From Pieris napi (taxonomy: Eukaryota > Arthropoda > Insecta > Lepidoptera > Pieridae), in assembly GCF_905475465.1 (NCBI RefSeq), contig NC_062240.1, forward strand, positions 139,001 through 203,000: 64,000 nucleotides of DNA. The letters are read 5' to 3'. The notes under the pieces are model-generated. The model did not search any database. It had not been told where the DNA came from and saw only the letters and a program-made list of their open reading frames with translations. The position numbers and the translations under genes are program-made. Shown in pieces: positions 49,766 through 62,641 of the stretch; within the stretch, counting starts at the first letter, position 1; each line of letters opens with the position of its first letter.

Positions 49766-51477
49766 GTTTACCTGAAAATGTTTATATATAATATCCTTCC
49801 TTTGTAATGGTGTGTTTAGGTGGAGAGTATTTAGCGCTAGTCGTTAATTGATATTTAATAACATTAGTGTATTTTCATTACTTGTATTTCTTCAGTACTA
49901 TATGATTCAGCCTCGTGTTGTTAATGTTATTATTCATATTATTGCTAAATTTCCATACGTACTTCCATGCATTGTGTGATAAAATAAATAGTTTAGTTAT
50001 ATTGAGGAAGTTATTATCAGTGATAAGAAGTATATCGGTATCATTACAATTTGAGTCTATTGTGCACATCACTGCTGAAGCATTACATTACAAAGTATCT
50101 ACTCGTACATTGACAAGGTTGGCTCATTCTTATATTTAGATCACTTTTTTAGGAACACAATATAAATCTATAGATATATTGTTATTGAGTATTTTTACCT
50201 CCGCCTAGATATTATCTGTTATTTTAAATAATGATATTCTTTGTAACGTCACAATAACTAACAAAGACATTTATTTAAATTTTGTTAACTTTTAGAAGGT
50301 TGAAACAAAAAATCAAGAGTAAAAGCAAATTAAATACAAATTAATCCTATAAAAAAACGTAACAACCAATCCCGTTACTCTATAATAATTCGCCGTATAT
50401 AATTTAAACAAACTATCATCATTATAAGCTAAAATTATGATGAGCAATTATTTCAATTTGTCGCGATCCAGTTTAGTGGCATTTATGATATAATTACATG
50501 TAGGTAATAATAGGTGAAGGTGGCGTGCGAACAATGCTTTTTGTGTTCTATTTTCAAACTATTAAATATACAAACGAGCGAGATTTGCATTTTTTTATAC
50601 TGTCTTAAATCTCATATAGAGGATATATTTAGCCAGACATTGGCCAGAAACAACATTTCTGTTATAATGAAGAGTATACAAACTGTCGCAAACGGTATGA
50701 ATGCGAAAGTTTCTTTGGTCATGTGGCATGAAAGATTTTTTCCAATCTGGCATTTTTAGAATTTCAAAGGGCAACATTAACGTCATACGTAATTTTTGCG
50801 TAACTTTAACCAATAAGCCACGCACGCAACGTAGCTTACGTTACTTAAACGGACTATTTTCCTGTTTAAGCAACACACGATAGGTGAACTAAAGAGATTT
50901 TTTAGATAGAAACTAGTAGTTTCTGAGAATAGCGCAAAATACATTTGAATTAAAATAGAAATGGAAAAGATATCTCTTTACAGTGACAATAAATGTTAGT
51001 AAACGACCTTTACCATTAAGGTATAATATGAATATCTATTCTTGTTAATCTTACGAAAATTTGTTACTGTTCTACCAATTAAGCAGGTACAGACATACAC
51101 ACATATGGTATGCATGTTAACTATTTTAAGCGTATAACAAAAAAAATGCGTTAACAAGTTCATCTGACCAGTAATTATACGGCATACAACGTTAAACTGA
51201 ACAGGAAAAGGTGATAGAAAACAATTATCATATCTCCATATATAACTACTATGTTCACGTGACATTTATTATAACAGTGCAATTAATTGTTTGACATTAA
51301 TTAATCCACCATTGTAACGGTTGATTTCCTTATTTTTATAAACAAACTTTGTTGCAAATGACTAACTTTTGTAATTATAGCAACCGTCTTCAAATTAAAA
51401 TTTATTAAATCAATTGGTTAATGCACTATTTTTTATTTACTTTGATTAGATCTAATGTACACCTAACTATCATACAG

Positions 51478-51600
51478 TGAACCAGTGACCTAGGGGTTAA
51501 GGGAAGACCACCGACTAACGCAACCGAGGTCCTTTCTTCGTACCCCGTTTATGACCAATGGAATTTTCTTCCTAAATGCCTAACGTCGTAAGATAAATGT
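51478..51600 (+). mobile_element. Decayed tRNA-derived SINE fragment
   Basis: AGTGACCTAGGGGTTAAGGG resembles a SINE A-box head of the GTGACCTAGTGGTTAA type. CTAACGCAACCGAGGTCC then follows at the tRNA-like position, and CCAATGGAATTTTCTTCCTA as in the body of lepidopteran SINEs. The B-box is degraded and the 3' part is missing. Confidence 0.45.
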
Positions 51601-54600
51601 ATATTATTTGACTTAACATGAGATTAAAGCACTGTTACGAGTATAAGAGAAAGAGAAGAAAAACCATGGTTCTACTGTGATATACATATAAGTTTTATTG
51701 GATTAGGCTAATTTAGATTCTGACTGAAGTAGTTAACCGCTAAATTAGTAACTTAATAGTTATAGTAGCGTGCGTATTGGAAATAGAATTGCGCATGAGT
51801 CGCAGGGACCCTAAACACGCACCGGAGAGACATGATTACCATAATTTCATCGCACCACGTGTCTTCAGAGCAACGGCAACAAAAACTGGTAATAATGACA
51901 GTACAGGCATTGCTGTACAGTCGCTGAGAAAAGTTCCATCGCGCTTGAGTTATGAATTCCGAGTATATTTAAATTTCAATAAATAATAATATTTAATACA
52001 AATACCAACCATAATGTTTGTCAATGAAAACTGAGTAAGATGATAGATGTTATTATTGTTTGTTGTCAAGTAAGTTGTTACGGGTCTACCGAAAGTGATG
52101 CCTACAGATCAAAGTTCAACTTGTATTGTTTTTTCATGTATAGAATCGGTTTTAAATTAGACAACCAAAATTTTTCTTGAAATAAATTTAAAACGTATGT
52201 TTTTAAAATGTTCCTAGGCATTATGTGTTCGGTTGTACTGTCAGCGTCACAGGGCCGCTGGCGGCGGCAGGCGCGGGCTACTGTATCGTATAATAGCTTT
52301 TTTCTCTCAGCATCAGCTTGAAATCGCCTGTCATATTTCGTTGCTCATACATGCCACTTTTCTTCGATACTGTACTGCTCTTTTTGTTTGCTCGAGGCAA
52401 AAGATATGATTGTTGTTTCAACTGATTTCTTTGTGCACACGCAAAGTATCATTCATACAGGTGTTTTGTCCCGAGACTCGAATCTATCATTGTGTGTTCA
52501 AATTACTGTGTAATGAATGGTACATTTTTAGAAGATTATAGTACATTGGTATACGATTTCATTTCTTTAAAGCGATGAACTAGTGACGGCTAAATATTTC
52601 TTGCAAATATTAAATGCGTGATAACGGCTGCTTTTCTATTATTGTCGTTATCGTGTATGAAACGTTTTTATTTAGAGATCAGCTGAAGAAGGATTTTTGT
52701 ATTAACCAAAGTTAATTATAAACAAATACAGTATTTGAATCTGTAATGCGCAGTAAAGTGAGCAAGCTGCATCACCCTTGCAGCAAGGAATCTTGTGACA
52801 TTATGATTACTCATAATAATGAAGAATAACGCGTTTGGTACTTATCCGACAAGTTTAAAGGAATATGATCATAATATAGGAGTCACTGGAGGCATTTTGG
52901 CGTGAAGTGGGAGACTTTGATGGCTCCTGATACGGAGGCTGCCTTGGGCACGTCATTAGCGCTCCTTCAATACTAGCCCTTGGTCATTACTGGTACCCGG
53001 TACAATCGGTTTTTCTGGCTTTTTTAGTTATTTATTTAAATACATGTTCATGGACAATGTAGTTTTTATATTGAATTTGATACGACAAAGTTAGGGGTGC
53101 AGTAAATACAAGCAAATTATAGACTTAGTAGTTGTCTAGCGATCAAAGTAAATAATTAACTTTATTACTTTTTCTTTTTTTTTTAAATTTATATATTGTT
53201 CAAAGTATATAAGAACTAAACAAACTCCGTTTTACTACTAAAGAAATACGTAATAGTGTTTTAAAGTTTGAGATTTATCCGTGAAAGTAAAAGCGTATCC
53301 TCACCCTACAAGAGCATTATACAAAGTCAAGAAAAAGTTCTTCTTCCTTTGATTACAACAACAGGACTGGACGATATTGTGATGCATTCGGCATCTTCGT
53401 AATTCGTGGGTAAGTACTGGTTTTTGGATTGCAATTTCCTTCGTTTTGCCATACACGTTTAATATATATCACGGTGACAGAATCAAATTAATCATGATTT
53501 TATAAGGAAACTTATGAATAATAATTACACGTACTATCAGTTAATAGATCAATAATTTATGAAAAATACCCAAATCTACGGTTAATCTACATGCCATTTT
53601 GTTGATACGTGTGATAACATAATAAACTATTTCAAGAAATTCTAATTGCATATGAGTCATATTCGATCTAAGTTTAAATTGATATGGTGAAATTATGATA
53701 TGGTGGCACTGTTATACCTAAACCAATGTTAAATACCCGAGAAGGTCATCTGGGCGCGTCAGACCCTAGGGTTAATAAATTTTATCAAAATCTCCGGAAC
53801 CGAATAGTCAACATTAGGATGATATTAGTCTCATTTACAAAGATTGTATAGAGATTGTCAGAGCTGGCTAGCTAGCACCGTTACATTCAAATTCAATTTA
53901 GCCCTTGATTGCACAATTGGGTAATTCAAGAATGTTGTCATGAACCAAATGTATCCATGGAACGTGTTCACATTTGACCATATTAAAAATTAAAATTAAA
54001 AAGCGACCGAAGTGAGTTGTAAATTAGATGGTAAGACAGGAAATGAGTTCTTATCCCGTCAGTTCGTGATTAGCGATCAATGATCACGGCTCTATCGCTA
54101 GCGATCGGTGTCTGAGTGCTGTACGTAAAAAGCCTCGTCAAAGACTATGTGCGGTGGTGTGGTTTTATACCCAATACTCTAAAGCTTCTAAGAGAACGTT
54201 TTAACTCTATTATGGAGATCAACAATACAAAACATTATACAATATTAGAAGATTAAACCTGACTAAAAATTAAAGGCCAGTGAGCCATCGCCCATACGAT
54301 TATTGCTTTGAACACTACAAACAATGGTTCTGCAGGGTTACTATACCAAACTCTTGCTAATTTTGTGTGTGACCGACATTGTTCTGTATTTAAATTCCAA
54401 TTTGTAATACATTAATCTATTTTATATGATCTTTCAAATTATGAACAATATATAATTAAATACATTAATGTAATATAATTAATACAACAAATCTAAAACA
54501 ATTGTGTGAGGTGCAAAAACAGTAGACGTTTAGCTTACAGTACCTTCTCAACGCTTAATCTTTGCTAAACCAGTAATAGCAGTAACCGTGTGTTTAAGTA

Positions 54601-56040
54601 AGGCACGATAATTGAAGATATGCTGTATCGTACTACTTGTCGGTCTGCGTGACGCGTGATTGTGTTCAGCCATATGATATTAAAATGAAGTGAAGTCATC
54701 TTAAATTCTTGATTTGGGCTCAGGCTTGAGTTCGGCTAAAGTTTCATTTCATTTTAACTTCACAGTTCACTCGACTGCTTAGTTGTTCTTTATGTTCTAG
54801 GAAAAAACACCCTTCAAGCTTTTTTAGGTCATGAAAAACTATAAATACCCAGAACTTTATTAATTTCCCTGAATCATCACATGTATATAGGTAATATACC
54901 TAATAGGATAAGCCAGCTGCTTACCAATAGTGAGAGTTGAACCAAATACACTTTATTATACAAATTGGTATGAAGCATCGTGCTTGCTGATATTGGATTA
55001 TACAAAGCAAAAACAAAAAAAACCTTTCTTTCGAGCATGTTTAAAAATAATACTATTCATGAAATAAGCTCATGTTTTGGTTTTCTCCAACACTGCACCG
55101 AGATGCAATACCTCGTGTATCGGATAGTCATTGACGTCAATTAAATATCCAATCAATCAATCGATGGAGACTCATTAAAATGGAACCAGCTTTTTAAAAA
55201 TTCATTCCTTGCCACCTACGTATGGTCAACTTTGTTCCGTCACACCACATTCGCCTTACCGCGATTTTCTTAAAGTCCACAATCGCATAAAGTAGATCGC
55301 TTAGATTTCAAGTACTGTAATTACCTTTCTAGTTGGTTACTATAATAAGAAGCGTATCCATAACAAAAACCCATCCGGAGTGATCAGAAGACATTAAATC
55401 AGTGGTTATGTAATGAAATCGATATCGTCGACGAATAGCCATCTTGCTCGGATCAAATTACTATAATCGAGTGGGCTCGGGCTACTGTACTAACTCGATT
55501 TTAGAAGAAAAATGTGTATTGAAAGCTAGCGTATTGCTACTGTAATTTGTGGCAGATTATATGTTAGAAACCTTGTATTTCCCCCGTAACCCATACTTGC
55601 CGATACCTTTAGACCCGTCCTTTGCAGACATATTTTATGCTGACATTAACTTTGTTATAGTTTCAAAGAAACGTTGTCTATGTTCTTGTTTCAAAGTAAT
55701 TTGCTTAAAATTTTTATATAAGAACAAAATATTAAGTGACCTTTTTATTGGGTAATGGGAACATTTTTTTTAATATTTTAATGATCAGATTTTCTAATAT
55801 ATTCGACCACTAAGCTAGAAGAATGTGAAATATGTAAACAATGCATAGACACATAAATCTCACAGGACGATGAAACGGATATGTCCGACACGGCCAGAGT
55901 ACCGCGAGAGCCGGCGCAGGATCGATAGTACTTATCCGATATATAGGGGTGTTTTAACACTGCTAACATCCTAATTTAGGGCTAATATTATTATTTCTTT
56001 TGATATATTTGGCTCTACGTGATGTACCTTATCCAATTGT
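51601..56040. other. Intergenic DNA without a supported gene
   Basis: AT-rich with a few GC-richer spots: 52240-52290 (CCGCTGGCGGCGGCAGGCGC), about 52890-52990 and 54050-54130. None can be assigned to a gene or a known repeat. The open frame at 51777-51986 has no recognisable domain. Confidence 0.5.
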
Positions 56041-56045
56041 TTTAC

Positions 56046-56666
56046 TTAATACAATATAGACCAAGTCGAAGGTCTGGTAGATTGGGTATTTAAGTAAAAA
56101 TAAAACATTAAGAACCGAATATTAATAATAATAAATTGAGCAGATTTCGTATCGTTTATCGATCGGGAACCAATCTCGAGCTTCATAAAAGCTAATTTTA
56201 GATTTGGATCGGAGACCATAAAGCTACCATTTAGTAAGTTATGGCTAACCTGCGCAATATGGGTCTGTGTAATAATCGTTAAATTGAAACCATTTTTTAA
56301 AAGCAATTTTAGATTGAGAAGGTCAATGCTTTCGGCCCTTAAGTTCATTTTACTGTTATCAAGATTAACTCTCGGCCCAGGTCTAATAATTATATATTAA
56401 TAAATTGAGGCATAACATAAACGCCTAAGCGTTGCTCTTATTGAAATAATACAATCATTATCAACGATTCCAACGGTTTCTCTTATATGTAAAGGCCCGT
56501 AGTAAAATCTAACGTTCTGAGCGTCGACGGGATAAATTCGAAGATGCTGAATAAAGATTGGAAATTCTTTTGTTTTGCCGACGATGCGCACGGTAGCAGT
56601 GGCGGCCTGTTGCGTCCTATTGAATACAATACAACACTTATTTATAGTCAAAACTGTCGTCTCCAT
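56046..56666 (-). other. Two adjacent minus-strand open frames, possible unrecognised gene
   Basis: Frame A (56666-56397, 89 codons) begins METTVLTINKCC and contains FPIFIQHLRIYPVD and NVRFYYGPLHIRE. Frame B (56348-56046, 100 codons) contains NLKLLLKNGFNL and NLKLAFMKLEIGS. A possible acceptor (ttattag, about 56390 on the minus strand) lies just before frame B, so the two could be exons. Composition looks more coding-like than other open frames in the spacer, but I recognise no family, and chance or a decayed element remains possible. Confidence 0.22.
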
Positions 56667-57138
56667 AGCGTCCTGCCTCGTTCTTAAGGAGTGTATATAT
56701 TGCTAATCTTTTATCATAAGGAACAAAATATATTATAGATATTCCAGGTTAATCATTATAAAGTTCTAATTATTTCATTAATTTTAAATAAGCTTAACTT
56801 AATAAAAAGCAAAATAATCTCTCATTTCGCTTAGTTAGTGGTAAAATCTGTTTTGTTGAGACAAAGTAAACGTACCCAAACAGTGTACAGGGTTCCCTTA
56901 GACGACTTCACCGGGATCCTTTTGCGGTTCACAAGATCAGAGGAATAGTAGCGCCCCGAGGTTTAGGAGGCAAAAAGTTCTCGAATAACGGGACCCACGT
57001 CGCAAGGTCATGCGAAGGTGTTTTTTTATCCTTTGAGTCATTTGGCCGTATTGTCTTTTGCGTTGATTAAATTATGGCCCAAACCGGATTACGGTATTCT
57101 ACTTTCTGTGAAAATAAATTATTTATTTACTTTTTACT

Positions 57139-57179
57139 TATGATAGATGTAAAATAAACTATATTTTACACCTATCATA
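57139..57179. repeat. Short hairpin with 17-bp arms
   Basis: TATGATAGATGTAAAAT and its reverse complement with one mismatch (ATTTTACACCTATCATA) flank a seven-base loop. It is too short and too AT-rich to be a convincing microRNA precursor. It may be the remnant of a small inverted-repeat element. Confidence 0.7.
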
Positions 57180-58504
57180 AAACACACACACACGTTTACT
57201 TTCTTGTTCTTTAAAAGAAAAAAAATATTCTTTTTTATTTTTGTTTTTGATTATTGTTACTTTGAGTTTCTGTGTGTGAATTTTGTTAATAATAAATGTT
57301 ATGCCTATATCAATTTTTATTTGAACTACCGTAGCGTTTGTGAAGAATTAATTAACATAAATTCAAATTTTATGTAGTACAATAATATCTATATAAAAAA
57401 GGGTATGTTATATTTTTTTTCATACGATTTCCACTTTGGATTTACGTATAGTAGATTAACTTACCACGGAAAAAAAAACTATCAATCCTCGTGGACCGGT
57501 TGAAAGTTGTCACAAGATTAAAACCTGTGTCAATCACGTTATCAGATTGACATAATGGTTCAATTTGACAGGACCGTTTCGTTTGTGATCTACGGTTTCT
57601 GTCTCATTAAACCGTAGGTACCTTCAGTGGAGTAATATCATATTGTATTCGTCATTTTATCATTGGAAAACAGAATATAGTTGAAAATATATGTAATAGT
57701 AGTAGGAAGTCGTCTATATTTTTGGTAAGCACCGCTTATCAAAAATATAATAGTGTAAGATTAATACGGTATACATTAATTAATCATTAATGTGTTTATA
57801 GCAATAAGAAAAGTAATTAAAAATTCAGTTACCTGTTTTTAACCATTGGGAAACCCTTTATCATAGAACTCCACGCTCGATCTAAAATCAATAATGCGCT
57901 CAAAGAGACTACTTTCTTGTTCGCAGTAAGAGATCGATCAGTGATCTATAGATCTTTTGTTGGACGAAATTGATCTAGATGTTGATTAAGTCCGCAAATG
58001 GAAATCATAGACCATTCTTATTGTCGTGAACTAAACGTGTGTGATTGGTTTTTTGTTAGAAATATCGTGCTGCGATCTTTATTATAATCACTATTTTTAA
58101 TGTTGTTGCTAAAGGTAACTTTTTATCAACATGTCTTTTGTCAAAAACATACCTGCTATTACTTTTAAGTAAAATTCGAATAGTCTTTGAACCTAGGTAT
58201 TTGAACTAATAGAGCCTAAATTATTTTATTCTGATTTCACACACAACCCACCTCACTTTAGTCACACGTATAATATTTTATCTAAACCAAAATGTATTAC
58301 TCTGGCGCACAGATAACGAGCAGTAATTAATATTGGATAATTAACGATGTCAAAATGTATTAGACATGATTGATTCATTCTCTGCAGATGTAGTTTGATT
58401 AGAAAATATTGATTGTCCATGTATTTAATAATTTAGATAGGTAAAATACTTAATATTAAAGCGTGATATAAGTAAGTCACTTGACTATTTTACGTATATC
58501 TCAT

Positions 58505-58860
58505 AGATGAGGAGAAGTAATCCCCAATGGTGCACCATCGCTTTCTTTCTTAAGCCACGTACTTAACTTCAGACCACGTCAAACCAATGGCTCGAACCTC
58601 GGCCTCATTAAGCTTCGCCAGGAGGGGAGTCGAATCTAGTGCCTATTTGATGATGTGGTTGGGCTCTTCAGCTCATTGAGATTTTCTAGCACCGTTCTTG
58701 TAGTTGTTCATTATAAATCTTCGCAGGCTAGACGTCTTCTAGGATCTGTCTTATAGGCACCTGTTAACAAAAAGTTGCGATTTGTTACGAGGTGGCTTTT
58801 GTGGCTTTCCACGATTCGCATCCATATACACTCTTCACATTGGAACGAAATATTTAATTT
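58505..58860 (-). pseudogene. RTE-type retrotransposon remnant, C-terminal part of the reverse transcriptase ORF
   Basis: On the minus strand the pieces appear in order: YGCESWKATKATS (about 58826-58785), then PAKIYNEQL, then EAEVRAIGLTWSEVKYVA (about 58600-58550). They match the 'YG.E.WK.T', 'P..I.NEEL' and 'GLTW..V...A' blocks at the end of RTE-type endonuclease/reverse transcriptases. Several stops and frame changes show it is dead. Confidence 0.6.
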
Positions 58861-59589
58861 TCACTCGTGAGAGTCTATTAGATTGCCTATAGAGTCTATA
58901 GAATTTCTATTCAGTTTTTATACATGTAAGACAAAACATAGGTATCTAATATTGTTTTTGTGTGTTTGATCTCTGAATCACTCGAAAATAGGTTGCATCA
59001 TCATAAGAGCAGTTACATCCAATCTCAACAGTACTAACACTAGTTTGTCTTCTTTAGGGAAGGGATCTATCCTTGCAACACAATTACTACAGTATAATTA
59101 CATAATTACAACAGTAATTACTCCAATAAATTATTTATTTGTGGAAACATTGGTAGTCATCTTTAGTTACAGTTTTAAAAATTTAAGTTCCATTCTGTTT
59201 AGTTTAAATCCTTAGACTTCACTGAGAAAATCCGTTTTATCTGACTCTGTTAGTCTTTTTGTAAAGCTAGGAAATTGTAACAATATATCCAGATGATATT
59301 GTTAGGTATCCCTTGTTTCATGCTGCAACCTTAATTAATATTTTTAAGTTGTCAGTCCCCCATAAACACTACTTGTCAGTTGTCGGGTTATGGTAAATGT
59401 AAATCTCTTAATTGGAAGTTATAAACAAAACACGTAACCTAATATGTACTATGTAATATTAATAAAGGAATTTTGAGTTACTTGCTTATCTTTAAGTGGC
59501 CCGTTTGCCAGGTCGGTAGTGCGGTATAAAATTTGTCACAAGAGAATCAGAATATAACATCTACAATACTCTATAACTCTTGGACTCAA

Positions 59590-59910
59590 TTGCCTCTGTC
59601 CATCTATGTGTAAGAAGGTCACCAGCTGAGCTACTACGACAATAGCCGTACTGATAATCGCTAATTAGCTGGTGGCCCTGTAGTTACCTTAAGAGGTGGC
59701 CATTAAAAATGGGTTCCATTATTTTGGAGAACAAGACCTTAATATAGCTAGTGGGCTATAGTTGGACGGATCAGAGCAATCGCCTTTTTTAGGGATCGGA
59801 TGTATTGAAGCGTTCTTCCAGCTCTTCGGGACAGTGCCGAGCGAGTACAGGTGCCGGTAAAAGGCGCGTTAGGACCGAAGCCAACTCATTCTGATCCCTC
59901 ACTCTAATTC
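59590..59910 (-). pseudogene. Non-LTR retrotransposon remnant, N-terminal reverse transcriptase fingers
   Basis: The minus strand reads YSLGTVPKSWKNASIHPIP, then KKGDCSDPSNYSP (PIPKKG at 59799-59782). After a frame change come LFSKIMEP and QLISDYQYG, and later SAGDLLTH. These are the ordered motifs of the finger and early palm region of jockey/CR1-like reverse transcriptases. At least two frameshifts break it. It resembles the fragment at 28065-28315. Confidence 0.7.
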
Positions 59911-60859
59911 CCACTTTAATTTATATGTTATTGTTTCGCCGAGAATCAAACCTAGGACGTTTTGGTTGTTACAAAAAAATATTCTTGCTATATTTATATA
60001 ATTCGCACAAATATTTTTGCGCAAACAGTTTGCCATTATTATAAAAATAACGATTAACCAGAACTAGACTTAAAAAAAGACAAAGATAAATATGACATTA
60101 AAACCCATTTATATAACATACTTCAACATATTAATAATACTTTAGGAGTAGACGAATAAACCCAAAAATATACAGTCTACTCCAAGCTGCTCATATTGCA
60201 ATAAAGCCATCTATATAAACGTAAAGAAAACATATAACTGTTAGCAGTTGTGCACGTAGTTAGTGTGAATACATTCTCACAGATGTCACTTTGTTAAAAA
60301 TTCACATTAAATTGAGACAGTTTATGTAGTCTTGGGTTCCGATACGAGCATTTTTCGAAGCCTGCCATCTAGGTGAAATAAGTAGAACTTATGTTTAAAG
60401 TAAAACCTATATCAAACTTGATGATGATCAAACTTTAAAATATGGTTGTAGATGGAACTAAAGTAAATTTTTATTTAGTGTTATTATATATATTCATTAT
60501 ACGTATATATTATTTATACGTTACGTTAAAATGCTGATGGTATTGAATTATTTTTATATTGTTTTCAGAATGAGGTGAGCATCATAGAAATACGATATAA
60601 ATTGATAAAATGTAATTTATATACAATTTTTATGTGTTCTCAATAATTTTAGGGAAATTACATAAGCCATATTTACTTTGGTGTTGTGTTAATACATTCT
60701 GTAGCCAAGTACTTAAAACACTGAATTCGGAACGGAGAAATTAAATAATTACTAAAGTGAAATTGAATACATTTAAAGACATAAGAGTGAAGTTCAATGG
60801 CATTTACTCTCGCTACTGAACATGGTATGCGCTTTTACCTCTTATTGTAACCACATAAG

Positions 60860-61014
60860 ATTCATAATTCCCTATATATGGGAACTGCCGCTCTAAAATG
60901 GTTTCTATAATGTATCAAAGAGGCTGCAGACTCTACACCGGTACTGTGACCTACTGAAGTCGCAACTCGCAACATAAGTCAGTTCCCATCGAAATACAGA
61001 CCAGTTCGAACGCA
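60860..61014 (+). promoter_or_regulatory. P450 gene proximal promoter and 5' leader
   Basis: A TATATAT string (60873-60879) lies about 140 bases before the start codon, at a plausible distance for a TATA box with a short leader. It is embedded in CCTATATATGG, which looks like a CArg box but has one A/T base too many. The exact start of transcription is unknown. Confidence 0.35.
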
Positions 61015-62641
61015 ATGATATTCGAAAGCCTTATTTTAAACTTGTTCATACTTTTAGCGCTAATAATAGCACTAATATTTGATTATGTGACGAAATTCTT
61101 TAGTTATTGGTACATACGCCATGTGCCGTACAAATCTGCAATACCATTTTTCGGAAGCGACTATCATCGAGTCCTTGGCTTGAGAAATACAAGTAACGAA
61201 GTACAACAACTATACAACCAATATCCCGAAGACAAATTCGTGGGCTGTATCAAAAGCAGGATCCCAGATTTGATCGTAAAGGATCCAGATGCAGTAAGGA
61301 AAATTCTATCAACGGATTTCTCGAATTTCCATTGCCGAGGCCTCGGGCTGGACAAATCCAGGGATGTTTGTTTACGAAACAATTTGTTTTATTCGGAAGG
61401 TGAAAAGTGGACTCTGTTGCGAAAGGAATTGGAAACATTGTTGAAGAACATGAATAGCGAGATCCAAGACGACTTACATGTCTGTTTGTCCGGAATCAAT
61501 GGAGATACGAACGTTCAACAGTTATTGTCGGAGTTATTGGATATTGTTTTTAAAGATTTACTCATCGGCAATAATATTGAAGGATCTATTATAACATGTT
61601 TGCGAAAACAGGCTGGACAGCGTTCATTTCAAGATAAAATAAAGTGGTATTTGAAGAATATCTTCCCATCGGTACATGTAATTTTGGGTATAAATACGGC
61701 CATTTCGCAACTATATCATAAGTATATAAGCGTCATGTGTGATACTAAGCTTTACAAAGATATTAAAAAAAGGGAAATGGTCTCTGGGGAGAAAATAAAC
61801 ACGAAATCAAAGAAAAAGGACACCGACGATAATTATACATTCTCTGTACTGAGTTTGTTTATGACAGAGGGGTATTTACCTTGCCATAATGTTTTAACCT
61901 CACTGTTATATGAACTAGCTAAAAATGTTGAGGTACAAGAGAGAGTGAGGAGTAATAATAAACAGTTAGAATTAGCCATTAAAGAAACATTAAGGCTTCA
62001 TCCACCATACTCTGTGATTTCACGTAAATGTATTAAAATGTACACATTCGCTGAGGACGAGTTTCTCGTAGACAGGGGGGTGACTATTACAATACCACTT
62101 GAAGCAATTCATAGAGACGAGAAAAACTTTAGTGATGCCATGTCTTTCGAGCCAGAAAGGTTTGAAAACAAAGACGATGTTGGAGCATTTATGCCGTTTG
62201 GGCAGGGACCGCGGAATTGTGTTGGTAAGTGAAGTAAACTTAGGTAATCGGTAAACATCAGTCTATAATGAAATACGAAAAAATATATGAATTACAATAG
62301 ACAATTGAGTTAGCAACATTACTCAAATGGGGGACACCGATTTCACACAGCCGAGTAAACTCAGATAATGGATCGATAAAAGAAAACGCCTTTTTAATGC
62401 ATTCTGTTCTAATAACAGAAGGTAGTAAACATATTAAAATTATATTTGTGTTAACTTTTCAGGTGCAGATTTGGCGATGAAAATTATTACTGATGTGTCC
62501 AGTGTGATTGTTAATAATTTTCATATTGATACCTGCAACATGACACCAACTGAACTTCGCTTGGTTGATACAGATTTTGGCCGAACCATAGACAACGATG
62601 TTTGGTTGAAACTAAGCCCTATTAATAGTAATAAAATATAA
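61015..62641 (+). CDS. Cytochrome P450, two exons, 462 aa, non-canonical I helix
   Basis: Coding exons 61015-62224 and 62463-62641 join at a phase-1 GT-AG intron of 238 bp that falls two codons after the heme cysteine. The N-terminus has a membrane anchor (about residues 5-24) and a proline hinge, indicating a microsomal enzyme. Visible motifs: WxxxR (W132-R136), ExxR (E324-R327, KETLR), PERF (380-383) and the heme loop PFGQGPRNCVG with ligand C402. General layout fits the insect CYP3 clan (CYP6/CYP9-like), but the family cannot be named. Two oddities: the I helix reads EGYLPC where AGx(D/E)T(T/S) is expected, so the oxygen-activating Thr is Pro289 and the acidic residue is Leu288; and the I-to-K segment is roughly 20 residues short. 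The normal clan length is about 500 residues. Substrate and reaction are unknown. Confidence 0.92.
62225..62462 (+). other. P450 intron (238 bp, phase 1)
   Basis: Donor gtaagt and acceptor ttttcag. Reading straight through would stop the protein two codons past the heme loop (K then TGA), so splicing is needed to add the C-terminal helix sequence GADLAMKIITDVSS. Confidence 0.88.

Noticed and set aside
60870..60882. CArG/SRF site before the P450 gene
   Set aside because: CCTATATATGG has seven A/T bases between CC and GG where the CArG consensus needs six; a TATA-like reading is simpler.
61164..61438. Two minus-strand open frames inside the P450 gene
   Set aside because: Shadows of the P450 coding exon.
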